Assembly (NCBI GenBank): GCA_024114885.1
Contig: CP099418.1
Coordinates: 5,394,001-5,458,000 of the forward strand
Source: Septoria linicola
Lineage: Eukaryota; Ascomycota; Dothideomycetes; Mycosphaerellales; Mycosphaerellaceae
Direction of reading: 5' to 3'
Length of the DNA stretch: 64,000 nucleotides
Shown here one piece after another: positions 1-11,366 of this stretch. Made by a program: the position numbers and the translations under genes. Under the pieces are notes generated by a model, which did not search any database, had not been told where the DNA came from, and was given only the letters and a program-made list of their open reading frames with translations. Numbering within the stretch: the first letter of the stretch is position 1; each line of letters begins with the position of its first letter.

Positions 1-462
1 TTAGTAATATAGTTAGGGAAACTTCTAGGCCCTAAATGTTTTCTATAAACTATAAGGGATATAAGTAACCTATACTAACATAGGTTACTCCTATTTAGTA
101 CACAAACCCGGGCTTATAACCTATTAAAAGTGGAGGGCGTTTATAGATACTATACAATGTCAAGGAGGGTATAGCGTAGTAAAGAAGAATAGGGGATTAA
201 TCTTGAACTAACTTATATATATAGTATAGTAGTAATATGCTAGGAACTAAATACAAAGTTAATTTTGTTAGTTATCTAAGAAGAGAAGAAAGAGAAGCAA
301 GATATACCTCTTACTAAGCCTTAGGTAGATGCCTTAGGCATCTAGAACTATGCTTAGAAGTCTATATCTAGACTAACTATCTAGGATATATTCTTAATAA
401 CCTATAGTAATACTTTAATTAATTATATATATTATATATAATAGACTAGATAACGATTTACG

Positions 463-624
463 TTATAAAGAGTAGTAGTATAGAAGGACGATTTGTTTAT
501 AAATAGGAGTAAAGAGTCTATATATACTAAGAGTATTAATTAGGTTACGTTACTATTCCTTTTTTAGTATACTCTTAGCTAATTATTTTTAGACTCTATT
601 TTTTTTCGTAGAGTATAAGATCCC
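463..624 (+). repeat. Direct repeat copy A (heavily mutated)
   Basis: This segment begins TTATAAAGAGTAGTAGTATA and matches 942-1095 at an offset of about 480 bases. Where the copies differ, this one mostly carries A for G or T for C (for example GGTTACGTTACTAT against GGTCACGTGCCCG). It is therefore the more strongly RIP-mutated copy. Confidence 0.8.
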
Positions 625-941
625 TATCGCGTATATATAAAGATCTAACTCTATTAACTTAGAACTACGTAGCGCCGCGCACGTAATAGCCTCTACGTCT
701 TAGTAAGTAATAATACCTTTATTTAGCGTATCTCTACGTACGAGTAGCTACGGCTTTCTACGAACTTATAAGTAGGCTATAATTTCTATTATAAAGCTAA
801 GTACGTATACTACGGCTCTACTTTACCTTTTTCCTCTTTAACTACTTTAACTTACGATAACGATTATAGGTCTTAAGATTACGCTTGCCTTCTATAAAGC
901 TTAGTACTATTAGATACGGAGTCTATAGTAATACGTCGATA

Positions 942-1095
942 TTATAAAGAGTAGTAGTATAGAAGGACGATTTGTTTATAGATAGGAGTAAAGAGTCTAT
1001 ATATGCTAAGGGTATCAGGTCACGTGCCCGTTCTTTTTTTGGCGCACTATCAGCCAATCATTTTTAGACCCTGTTTTTTTTTGAAGAGTAAGATA
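942..1095 (+). repeat. Direct repeat copy B (less mutated)
   Basis: This is the partner of 463-624. It keeps G and C at positions that are A and T in the other copy, so it lies closer to the ancestral sequence. It sits on the boundary between the AT-rich block and the gene-bearing DNA. Confidence 0.8.
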
Positions 1096-1140
1096 GACCT
1101 CGTAAACTCGGTCAAAGATAGACCTCGTAAACTCGGTCAA
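1091..1140 (+). repeat. Perfect 25-bp tandem duplication
   Basis: Two identical 25-base units lie back to back at 1091-1115 and 1116-1140, each starting AGATAGACCTCGTAAACTCG. They are the last recognisable piece of the repeat block before unique sequence. Confidence 0.9.
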
Positions 1141-1660
1141 TGACATCTGGGTATCCATGGGTCGACGGAGCTGGATCCGCCTCGGCATTCCAGCAAAATC
1201 CCACCCCTGCTGGAGACGACATCCCAGCTGAAAGTGCCTCCATTAAGATAATTGAATACCGCCGCAGGCGCATACTTGCGCGAAGCAGCATTGCGGGATT
1301 TGCAGACTTCGTGTCCGGGCACGATGTACTAAGCTTACACATGCTCGACCTTCTGAGCTGAGCCGTGACGTGACACGCTCCGATCGCTATGCTCAACGCA
1401 GCCTCTGGGCAGTCCCGAAAGTTCCGCCACTCGCAATGTAGACCGCACCTTCACCCTACGATGCCAATAATCATAATGCTCAAGCAATGCGCAAAAGACT
1501 AGTCCTCGGCTTGGCACGAAAGGCCAGCACTCGTCTTCAATTGCCGAAAGAGAGGGCTAGACAGCGAGCTTCTTCCCGCTCGTTGACCAATGTGCGCAAC
1601 CTCATTAGTCACGATACATGTGACGATGGTAGACAGAAACGATCTTGAAGCAGGTCGCAC
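1141..1660. other. Intergenic, upstream of the aldoxime dehydratase gene
   Basis: GC-normal sequence with only short, unconvincing open frames. It should hold the promoter of the gene starting at 1661 or 1790. No specific regulatory site was recognised. Confidence 0.5.
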
Positions 1661-3002
1661 ATGTTAGCAATGTTTCGCAGGCCTGCGATTAACCTGAACA
1701 AATTGACATTAGCACAAACACGAACGAAAGCTGCCTGGCCACTATCGACTATCAAGCTATACCATCATTACTCCACACGAGCAAGCACCATGGGATCAAT
1801 AGGTCAACAAGAGGAAAGGACCTATCCACTCAAGCGTCCAAAAGGCCACAAACCTCCTGTTACTCGATGGACTTTGCGACTATCTAACGATGTCAGCCAT
1901 GTGCATACACTGTATGTCGGAGTCCAGGGACACCATGGCGACTGTCAAGGACGAAAGATTGCCGAGGATATTATTGGCAAGGTCCTGGATAATAATGGCC
2001 AACCGCCTGTGATCGATACCTTCAGAGTCACCAATGGCTTCGATCTGGTGGACTCGAAAGTATGGGTTGCGTACTGGACTCAACAAGCAGATTTTGAAGC
2101 AGCACTGCAGCAACTCAACCTCACTCAGATCTGGCAGGACCTAGGAGACCACAGAATGAACACAGGACTATGGATCGAGCACTTCACAGCACCAGTCGAA
2201 CGTCTTGAGACGAATTATGCGCGATTAGACCACAAGCCTGGCCTAGCTCGACTACCGAATGTCGAGCAACCCGAGCACGGCCTTACAGCTTACTGGGGAG
2301 CAGGCAGAGACCGCATTCCAGCATCCGCTCATGACCTCTTCGAAACCCCAAAAGACATCCCAACACCCACCAAAATTCCATCCGGCTATGGCGAAAGACT
2401 AACAGGAACCAACTACGACAACATGTAAGCCACCTATCCTCGCAACCACAACCTCCCCACCCTCTAACCCGTCATAGGTGCCACATCCGCTCCGGCCAAT
2501 GGTGGGCCCTCTGCTCCGACCCCGAACGCATCTCCTACGAAACCAACCTCCAAGAAAAACTCATGGGCGGAATGAACTTCCTCTGGGACAACCCCCTCGA
2601 AACCGGCACGATCGGTCTTCGCTTCTTGCAAAACCTTGATGACCAAGGTGGAATGATCAGGGAGACGTGCGGAGCAGGCTTCCATAAGAACTGGAAGGAT
2701 CTGGAGAGGTGGAGTAGTCGGCATCCGAGCCATTTGGCCATTTTTAATGGCATGATGGCGCACGCGAAGGAGTTTGGGGAGGGGAGAAAGTTGATGACTT
2801 GGTGAGTGCAGCATCACCGGTCATGTTCTTTGACGTGGATGCGGCTAGGTAGTCGGCTTCCGAACTGGCTAACGCGTCGAGCAGGCACGAAGTATGGATC
2901 TTCAAAGCTGGTGAAGCACATTTTGATTATGTCAACTGTGATCCGAAGACGGGGGTAATCAAGTGGGTGGAGCTTGATCGCGAGCCTTTGCCTACTGCGT
3001 GA
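1661..3002 (+). CDS. Haem-containing (phenylacet)aldoxime dehydratase
   Basis: Probably dehydrates aldoximes to nitriles at a haem iron. Exons are 1661-2424, 2478-2801 and 2885-3002, with GT..AG introns of 53 and 83 nt; the second splits the Trp codon of the TWHEVWIF motif. The family is recognised from RPKGHKPPVTRW near the start, NMCHIRSGQWW after intron 1, and the C-terminal SSRHPSHLAIFNGMMAHAKE followed by TWHEVWIF. In characterised bacterial enzymes the His of HPSHLAIF is the proximal haem ligand and the His in WHEV is catalytic. Both are present. The ATG at 1790 (context AGCACCATGG) gives 358 aa, the usual family size. The ATG at 1661 gives 401 aa with an Arg- and hydroxyl-rich, acid-free leader that could be a mitochondrial presequence. 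No nitrilase or P450 oxime-forming gene is adjacent. Family call is firm; substrate unknown. Confidence 0.88.
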
Positions 3003-3483
3003 TGGGACAGACAGCGTAAAATTGGAAATCAAGCTGAATTCGAATTGTATCTCAACGAAGCCGTGTTGGCTTGCTCACTATCACACCTCTGCCACAATCT
3101 CACTTCTGTCACACATGTGCTGCTCCGCAGAACAAGAGATATTGGTGCATCGATGGGCACTGACTCATGCGGAGGGGTAAAATGTATAGCTCTTCGAGCG
3201 TACTACATTGTCTTCAGATGGCTACGGAGCCACTGGCTTTGCGCCTTGCTCACAGCTCCGACTAGATTTCGAAGTCAGCTCTATGCTTGCCCAGAAAGAC
3301 TAAGAATGATACGTCCTGAAAGCTGCTTCTTGTGCCTACGCTCGTCTGCAATCCAGAGTCTGCGCTTGCCCTAACCTATCTATTTATACAGCTCTTCAAT
3401 CCTGGAGGCCCTTGACCAGTCCCTAAAGCACGACCGATGCCTGTATCTCCCAAACTCCCCCATCCCTGTACCAGCCCTCCCTC
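3003..3483. other. Convergent intergenic spacer
   Basis: The 3' ends of the aldoxime dehydratase (+) and the Pro/Gln-rich gene (-) face each other here. I see no further gene, only presumed 3' untranslated regions. Confidence 0.5.
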
Positions 3484-4313
3484 TCACGTCGACTTGTTAA
3501 TCCGATCCCAAGCCTTCTGCTCCACCTCAATCAGCCCCTTCTGCGCCGCAGTCGCGTACCCCTTCACCGTATCCCACACACTCCCTCCCTCACCACCACT
3601 CCCAGCACCGCCAGTCAACCCCGCCCCTCCAAATACTCCACCACCAGCCAACGACTCGCGTCGCTCCGTAGCGTCGAGGCTCGCTCTCGCCGCAGAGCTC
3701 ATCTCCTGCGCCATGGCGTTTTGCTGGTAGCCTGGTGGGTGGCTAGCGGGAGCGATGCCACCTGCGATGGGCGTGACGGCGCCGAAATTTAGCGTTGTGG
3801 GACCAGCGTTTGAGCCGGCTCTTGCGGGGGTGGTTGTGCTTGTTGTGTGGGTGGGCGCGTAGTTTTGTTCGGGCGGCGACATGGCCATCTGTGCGGGTGT
3901 TATTGTGACGGGTTGCTGCTGCTGTATTTGTTCTCGTAGCTTCGCGGCCTCGCCAGCTTTGGGTGGAGGTGGTAAGCTCGTTACGAACGCTGCTGCCTGT
4001 TGCTGCGAAGGCGGCATGGGCACGGCGCCTGGCTGAGGAGGCGGCGGGCCATAGTTGTTCGTGATGGTCGTGGTTCGCGTGGGTTGTGGTTGGTATTGGT
4101 TTTGAATGTAAGGTGTGCCCGTCGGCGCAGGAACCGCTGCTGCTCCAGGCTGCGCGGCAGGATATGCTGCTGGCTGCTGTTGGGTGGTGGTCGCTGGCGG
4201 GGCGGAATCTGCAGGCTTCTGCGGTGTGATGGGGTCGTCTTGGAAGTGTCAATGTATGGCCTATGCTCAGTTGTTTTGTAGCACATACCGATGTGAACCG
4301 GGACGGGAGGCAT
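3484..4313 (-). CDS. Pro/Gln-rich hypothetical protein
   Basis: Two exons, 4289-4313 and 3484-4238, are joined by a 50-nt GT..AG intron and encode 259 aa. The start ATG at 4313 begins MPPVPVHIDDPITPQKPADS. The only in-frame extension upstream lacks an ATG. The middle of the protein is low complexity, rich in Pro, Gln, Ala and Thr (QQQPAAYPAAQPGAAAVPAP, later QQQQPVTITPAQMAM). A Gly-rich stretch follows, and the C-terminus is more ordered (VWDTVKGYATAAQKGLIEVE), possibly an amphipathic helix. There is no signal peptide, membrane segment or recognised domain. It looks like a conserved fungal cytosolic or nuclear protein of unknown role; the splice that restores one frame across the region argues that the gene is real. 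Confidence 0.75.
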
Positions 4314-4822
4314 TGTGGAGTGGTAGGTCGCGCTCTGGTGTTCTGAACTGGTTATAGTGCTGTGTGCAAGTAGGTAGAGTAAGCTATCCAGCGACAAGAT
4401 TCGATGTTTGCCGTATGTCGAATGGGCGCCGATGTTGTATGAGATGACACTTTGCTAGAGGTTGGACGAAGCTCCTTGCTGCATGACGTAATTTGACCAA
4501 CGGCTGGCATTCTGGGAGAGAGAGGAAGTCAAGACAAAAAGAACTCTATACGCCTTTAGTACGTGCAACCAATTGTAATACAGGGTAGAGCGCATCGCTC
4601 GAGCTGGAATAAAGGTACAGTGCGTCGGCGCCCTTCGACTGGAAGCTGCGCAACGCTCAATGCGTCTCCCTTCCCACTCAAGCCACTCCGATGGCAGAGC
4701 AACAACAAATTTGCACTCCGTCGTCTCTTTCATCATGTCCACGATCGTATCGGCATGTGGATCAATTTTGTGTTCATCATTTCGCCTCTTGCTTGACGTT
4801 GTAAATCGATGGGGCGAATCGT
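4314..4822. other. Intergenic between Pro/Gln-rich gene and ADP/ATP carrier
   Basis: This 509-base stretch lies 5' of the Pro/Gln-rich gene and 3' of the carrier, both on the minus strand. It should carry the promoter of the former and the 3' untranslated region of the latter. No gene or clear site was seen. Confidence 0.5.
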
Positions 4823-6253
4823 TTACTTGAACTTCTTGCCGAAGACAATGACCTGGAGCTGATCGTAGATGGAGAGTACACCAGCACCGGCGACACCACG
4901 GAGAATGTTGGCACCAGCACCCTTGAAGAGAGACTTGACACCCTCCTTGGCGACAATCTGGCTGGCGGCATCGAAGGAAGACTTGTACTTGACGGCCTGT
5001 TTATGGAATTAGCTCATGTCACAAAATGCTGTAAAAATGTAGATCTTCAACTCACCTCACCAGAAGTCATCATCATACGTCTGCGGACAGTGTCGAGTGG
5101 GTAAGAAGCGATACCGGCACCGGTAGTGACAGTCCATCCGAGGAGGAAAGAGGCCAAGAAGTTACCCTCGAGGTTACCGGTAAGGAGGACAGGCTTGAGC
5201 GAATCGTACATTCCGAAGTAGAGACCACGGTAGACAACGATACCAGCGACAGATGGGCCGAAACCACGGTAGAGACCAAGGATACCGTCAGAGGCGAGGG
5301 TCTTCTTGTAGACATCGACCAGTCCGTTGAACTGACGGTCACCACCAGTCTTGGAGTTCTTGGCGTCGTTGGCAAGACGAGTACGGGCGTAGTCGAGGGA
5401 GTAGACGAAGAGGAGGGAAGTGGCACCGGCCATCTGTTGCGCGTGTTAGTTTGCGATCAAGAGAGATATGGTTCAGTACGGGCAAACTTACACCACCAGA
5501 GGCCAAGTTACCAGCCATCCACCAGCCGTATCCATCACGCTCCTTCTTGTAGCCGAACATCGACTTGAAGGTGTCACGGAAAGCAAAGTTCAGGGCCTGG
5601 GTTGGGAAGTAACGGATAACGTTGGCAGTGTTACCACGCCACAGAGAGACGATGCCCTCGTCGGCGGTTGTGCGGCGGAAACAGTCGGCGATACCGTTGT
5701 ACTTGTGCGAGAGACGGCCAGTCTTCAACATCTCGTCCTGTGTGAAACGTTGTGTTAGCGCCAGATTCGATGATGGATGTTGGAGCTTGCTGCAAGCTCC
5801 ATAACGCGAGGTGTTTTTCATGCCGCCGCGCACCTAAACGTACCTGGTTCTGGATGAGGAGCTTGACACGCTCGATAGGGGCGGCAGCAGTCTTCGAGAC
5901 AGCGGCGGAGACACCACCCACTGTTATCCATGATTAGTTTGATGCTTGTTGTTGTTGCCGTTCCAGCTCCAAGCTCTTGTCGCCAGCTTTTTGCGGAGCT
6001 TCGGCTATCCCAGCGCCAGCGACAATATTATCGAGCCGGAGCGGTAGTGGTGTGTACGTACTCAGGAAGTCGACGACGAAGGGCGGCATGCCCATGATCG
6101 TCTTGTTTTCCTGCTTGACTGCGGCGCATCGTCAGTTTTCTGATGCTGGTACCAGCGATTGTTTCGCGTCTGCTCAATGCCCGGCCAATGTTTGCAGCAT
6201 CGGCGCAGCGACATGTCGCACGGCGGCGCCATACCTGGTTGAACGTTCGACAT
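4823..6253 (-). CDS. Mitochondrial ADP/ATP carrier
   Basis: Exchanges cytosolic ADP for matrix ATP across the inner mitochondrial membrane. Six exons (6235-6253, 6062-6118, 5844-5920, 5492-5737, 5056-5433, 4823-4996) give 316 aa, the normal size. The product starts MSNVQPVKQENKTIMGMPPF. The diagnostic RRRMMM signature of nucleotide carriers lies near residue 250. Three mitochondrial-carrier repeats are visible through PIERVKLLIQNQ, LDYARTRLA and PLDTVRRRM (P-x-D/E-x-x-R/K) with their matching G-rich second helices. The first two introns are long for this window (116 and 141 nt), and exon 1 encodes only six full codons, so the start rests on splice logic. The window's minus-strand introns here all begin GTAxGT or GTGAGT. 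Identity is firm. Confidence 0.96.
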
Positions 6254-9200
6254 CTTGCCGGTGTGTAGAGAAGATGAATTGAGTGGAGAGAGGTGTAGAG
6301 AGATGTTCTGATGAACTTTGGTGATGAAGCAAAAGAAAAGCAGCAAAAAAGGTGCTTCTCCTTTGGAAAGGAAGGAACAAACGCCCGTGCACTCCGCTTC
6401 TTCCCGAAAACCTCGCCTTTTCCCCAACGCTTCAAAACCCTCTCAAATATGTTTGATCTGGCCTCGCCGTCGTCCTTTCGGTCGAGCAACTGCCGGTTGG
6501 AATCGTGGTCCAAACTCTGTCTGCTGCAGACCTCTTCTTATTACATACATTTCTCGAGCCTTGCTATGAAGCTCAAATGTGCGCGATGAACAACAGCCCC
6601 AACGGAGGAACGACCAGCCAAGCCTGCCCTTCATCCGCTTCAGCAGCCGATCGGCGCTAGAATGTGGCCGGAGGTCCACAAGCAAGAACTTCACTCGCCT
6701 CTGCACGCATGAGGGACGGTGTAACAGGCATTCTGCGTGCAGCATGGAATCCGCGGGTCCAAAGCCCTCCATGGCAGTTTGGGTAGCCAGCATTGGCTAC
6801 ATCAAGTTGCTGATCGTAGCGGCATACTTTGTCTGAAGGGACTGAATCAGTGTGTCTGTCGAGCCATGCCGGGAGTCATAAATTATTGGCCACAAAGACG
6901 CGCTGTTAAGCATCAACTCGCGGTAGTTGGCATAGTGGAGAACCGCAGCATCGCGACAAAGGACGCTTTCGCAGAGTTTGCCACGCGCTGAAGACATTGG
7001 CTGGAGCAGTGCTGCACTCCTCCAAGCGCAACGCTTGCAAGACACGCGTTCTACGCAAAGGTAGGTAGCTGGAAAGACTTTTATTGATATGGATGTGAGC
7101 AGACCCGTCGAAGTGCTTCGTGTCAGTGTCTGTACTGCTGACTCGCTGCTAAGTTAGGGTCGCAAAACGGACGGTTTTATTCGTAAGCCATAAGACAGAA
7201 ACCTCGAGTTCTACTGGACATCCGGGTCACACGGGTCAAGCCTCGAGCGCGAACGGAGATGGACGTGAGAGGAAATCTGAACACAAAGACCACGCAATGC
7301 AGCTCCACCATGAGCGACCAATTCGAACTTCTCGACCCATCTAGAGACAGGCAGATACGAACGACGAGAACTTGGAAGTCCTCCATATGTTGCACAGCAG
7401 CGCCGAGCGTGGCAGAATCTGACCGTACGCCAAGCCGATCACGAGAAGAGAAGCTGCTGGATCACTGCAACACGAGCATGCACACGAACCCTGTACTAGA
7501 TCTATCGAGCACGAATACGGTGTCTGAGATCAGACAACCTTGGTGCAAACTCAATATGAAGTATCGTGTCACCATATTTTGAAGTCGCAACTATGCAAAT
7601 TCTTCATAATCTAGCCCGGCAAACAGCCAGCCGCAGCGCCACCAACCATCTTCCCCCTTCTCTTCTTCGTTTTCCCTCCTTCTTCATCCTTAATACTACT
7701 GCTACTCTAAGCATCATTGTGATGATCCACCACTTCGCAGAAGCAGCACCTTGTGGCGCATAGCCCGTCACATTCGGCGCCTGGGCCCCTGTCGGCGCTG
7801 AACCCACGCTATTCGCCGTCCACAGCTGCCCACTGTACTCTTCTCAACCCATACAGGCGATTTGGAACGTTGCGAGGTCAGGGATGGAGTCCATAGGACA
7901 GACGCACAGCGATATGATGCTGGGCTGCGAGGTTCTCCCGAGTCGTGGTTCAGGACAACTCTCCAAACTCCATACACTGCATCTCATACAAACGCCGTGA
8001 GCTGTCATGTCGCGCCCCGCCATTGACACTTGCTACCCTCCATTTAGCATTTGAACTGTAATGAAGAGCTCGCATAGCCTTTTACGGTGCTCAGAGACCA
8101 CGTGAAAGCATAGCGCGAGAATGCAGGCTCAGGTATCCTAGAGAGTGTCGAGATTATTTGTGGACGGTCTGACCATTGCTCAAACACGAGAGAGGTCGTT
8201 GAGGAGAAGTTGGACCATTGCCTTGTTCCCTTCGCATGCTCTTGCTGCGGCGTTGATCAACAATGACAGAGATATGTTAAGCGCCAGTGAGGCTAATCCC
8301 AGCCAGCGCCTTCGTTCCTGGTCATTATCCAGGTAGCGGCTTAGGACCGTGCCCATCTGGTGATGATGGTATTCAGTTACGTAGATAAGAAATACAGCTA
8401 CCAGTTTTGAGAGCGCAACTATGAGATTTACGCGTGCCGTGGGTTGTAGTGTGCAGGAGCGAGTACGACATGTTGGTGCCTCAATAAGAGCTAACTAGAG
8501 GCAGAGTTTTGGAGCTCCTGTCTTGGGTTGCGGCTTCGTGCGGCATGCTGAGGTTCTAGCTTGTCCAGAAGGAGGTACAATGCGTGTGCTAGAAGTCGCT
8601 TCGGAATCAGATGGCTAGATACATGAACACGACTGAGCTAGCATGCCAATGTTAGCTATCGTCACCTGCCTAGCCTGACGCGTGCTCCACGGAGATTCTG
8701 GAGATAGTCTCCGCGACATGATGTGACAATGGAATATTTTGACCTTGGCCAAGGAAACGCGCGATTCAATCTTCCATGCTCGCAATGGTTGAGCAGACAA
8801 CTGCTCACATGAGGGTCAGAAGTGGTGGACCCATCGAAGGTGATCTTGTTGTTTGAAGCACAGTAGTGCAGGTGAGGGCTATTGTGAGGCTGTCCACATA
8901 GAATGAACGTGCTCCATCACAGCCAGCCCACATCCCATGCTTAGCCCCTTCGTCGAGGCGTCTACAATGCTTCGCCGAGCTCATAAAGCATTCATTTTGA
9001 TGAGACACGAAATGTCCAAGCAGAGTGAGTCGACACGCGTGGTCGAATCTCGCTCGACGCGAAGGCGTCACGTGGTGTTCTCATTGGCCACGAATTGTTC
9101 CACTCCTCTGTCGACCTCCTTCACAAACAACATCATGCCGCATATCCGCTCGCATTTACTTGAGCGGCCCACGCTCAACACAGCTCCAATCTGATCATCT

Positions 9201-9280
9201 CCGGTCTTGGGCTGAGCTAATGCAGTCTACTCGGTGCTTGGGCTGCTTGAAGTGAAAGCGTGGCAAGCTTGGGGGGCACC
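6254..9280. other. 3-kb intergenic region without a credible gene
   Basis: The carrier promoter lies at the left end and the phytase promoter at the right. The open frames are short, overlap on both strands and show no family resemblance. A minus-strand tail at about 7604-7830 reads as Ala/Pro/Gly-rich protein but lacks a start and a supporting splice. Normal base composition argues against RIP-eroded repeats. Confidence 0.5.
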
Positions 9281-10960
9281 ATGTCCAGGTTGAGAGGGCT
9301 GCTTCCGCTGTCGCAGCGTGGTGGCAGATATGGAGAGACGTATAAGTATGCTCGCTTGAACGAGGAGGATGGCTACTCTGGCAGGGTGCAGCAAAGCCAT
9401 TCGAAGAAGTCCAAGCAAAAGCAGAATAGTCTGGTCAATAGCAAGGCATTTACGCTCCTTATCATGGTTTTACTCCTAGCTACTGCAGCAGGACTGCTGG
9501 TATCTGGGTACTATTGAATGCCTGCTGAAGTTACAAATGCTTGCTAACACCAGTATTAGATCATTCGCTCAGTCTAAAGGCAATGCAGGCTGCGACTCTG
9601 TGCAGAAAGGCTATCAATGTCGACCAGAGATCTCACATTACTGGTATTATACCGAATTCTGTCTGGACGAATCGAGGAGCTAATGCATCACTACCACAGG
9701 GGACAGTACAGTCCGTTCTATAGCGTCGACTCCGAGATCTCGCCCGATGTACCTTTGACCTGCGCCGTCACGTTCGCACAGGTACTGTCAAGGCATGGTG
9801 CTCGTGACCCTACAGCATCCAAGACGAAAGCGTACAATGCCACAATTCAGAAGATCCATGCCAATGTCAAAACTTATCCTGGCAAATACGCTTTCCTCCA
9901 GAACTACCAGTACACTCTCGGAGCCGACCAGCTTACCCTCTTTGGTGAGCAAGAGATGATCAACTCTGGAGCCAAGTTCTATCAGCGCTACAAGCTGCTT
10001 ACAAGCCATCTCACCCCATTCATCAGATCAGCTTCCGAAGATCGTGTTGTGGAGTCAGCGCTTAACTTCACCCAAGGTTTCCACGCGGCTAAGACCGCAG
10101 ATGTGCTTAGTGGCCTTCGCGACCCGGCTTATCCATATCCTCTGGTTGTGATCTCCGAGGCAGCTGGCTCAAACAATACCCTCAACCACGGACTTTGCAC
10201 GGCCTTCGAAAATGGTCCAGATAGCACGATCGCTTCGAATGCTCAGAAGACTTGGGCAAACACTTTTGTCCCAGCTATCCAGACTCGTATCAATAACGAC
10301 CTCCAGGGCGCATCGCTCACGGTGACCGAGATTATCTACCTCATGGATCAATGTCCCTTCAACACTGTCGCGTCGCCAAGTGGTGCAATCTCTTCTTTCT
10401 GTGATCTCTTCACTGAGAATGAGTGGCATCAGTACAACTACTATCAAACGTTGAATAAGTATTATGGCTACAGCTATGGCAATCCACTTGGTCCTACTCA
10501 AGGTGTTGGCTTCACCAACGAGCTGATTGCCCGCCTGACCAACACTGCCGTGAATGACCACACATCAAGCAACCACACCCTCGACGACAATGCTGCGACG
10601 TTCCCGCTCAGAAGGCAGCTGTATGCAGATTTCAGCCATGATAACGACATGACTGCCATGTACTCTGCCATTGGACTCTTCCCTGGTAATCCTCCACTGT
10701 CGAACACGACAGTCACGGAAGCTGGACAAGCCAATGGCTATAGCGCATCCTACACTGTGCCATTTGCAGCTCGGGTCTACTTTGAGAAGCTTCTTTGCGC
10801 GGGTTCTTTGGAAGAGCAAGTGCGAGTCATTGTCAACGACAGAGTCCAGCCATTGAAGCAATGTGGCGGGGATCGACTCGGCAGATGTTCGCTGAGCAAG
10901 TTCGTACAGAGCCTGAGTTTCGCCAGCAGCGATGGCGAATGGGATCAATGCTTTGCATGA
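9281..10960 (+). CDS. Phytase-type histidine acid phosphatase, membrane-anchored
   Basis: Hydrolyses phosphomonoesters, probably phytate or related substrates, outside the cell or in the secretory pathway. Exons 9281-9507, 9560-9643 and 9700-10960 give 523 aa. The first ATG in frame is 9281 (GGCACCATGT). The catalytic RHGARDP motif follows GQYSPFYSV, and the proton-donor HD pair is in DFSHDNDMTA. Paired Cys (GCDSVQKGYQC, CGGDRLGRCSL, C-terminal DQCFA) fit the disulfide pattern of fungal phytases. Instead of a signal peptide there is a hydrophilic, basic head of about 55 residues and then one hydrophobic segment (FTLLIMVLLLATAAGLLVSG), so I infer a type II membrane topology. Several N-glycosylation sequons (NNT, NFT, NHT) lie after it. 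Intron 1 could also end six bases earlier and add two residues. Confidence 0.92.
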
Positions 10961-11366
10961 TCAGCTCGGTAGACCTGCAGCCAAGCATAGTCTCTAGAAA
11001 AGCTCTTCGTCTCGGGAACCCGCATCTCTGCCGCATGCACTTTTGACGCTGCTTCTGCGTAGCTCTGAAGATTGAGACTATCCCCATTCCAGCTAAAGAC
11101 ATGACCGACGCGCCTCTCAAAACGCGAGTTTGAGACCCTTGTCGGCGGAAGGGAGCCAATACGTGGTTGCGGGTGCTCTCTTCTGGACCTTCTCAAAGCT
11201 CCATATGCGGGGCTCGACAGTAGATGCGGGGAGACACAACACATAAACAAGTGACATAGTCCACAGCAACGGGCCTGACAAGGTGCAGGGAAGTACTTAG
11301 AATCATCATCTCCCATTCAGGTCTATCATATCATTTATACAACAACTAAGCTCACAAATATCAAGA
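10961..11366. other. Intergenic, upstream of beta-lactamase-fold gene
   Basis: The two flanking genes run in the same direction, so this holds the phytase 3' end and the promoter of the next gene. No distinct signal was recognised. Confidence 0.5.

Larger units (their letters stand above)
1..1140. repeat. AT-rich RIP-degraded repeat block
   Basis: This block is visibly richer in A+T and TpA than the rest of the window, with many TATA-like runs and no usable open frame. It ends abruptly near 1000-1140, where normal GC content begins. Two internal copies of one segment differ mainly by C-to-T and G-to-A transitions. That pattern is the known mark of repeat-induced point mutation in ascomycetes. 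The element family cannot be named from what is left. A retrotransposon remnant is plausible but is inference. Confidence 0.8.

Noticed and set aside
7604..7830. Minus-strand Ala/Pro/Gly-rich tail (NSVGSAPTGAQAPNVTGYAP)
   Set aside because: It reads a little like the end of a wall protein, but an upstream stop closes the frame and no good acceptor or start was found.
9617..10960. Reading the phytase from a TTG-started frame at about 9617
   Set aside because: The splice model with ATG 9281 restores the conserved Cys-rich segment GCDSVQKGYQC and the GQYSPF junction, so the unspliced frame start is artificial.
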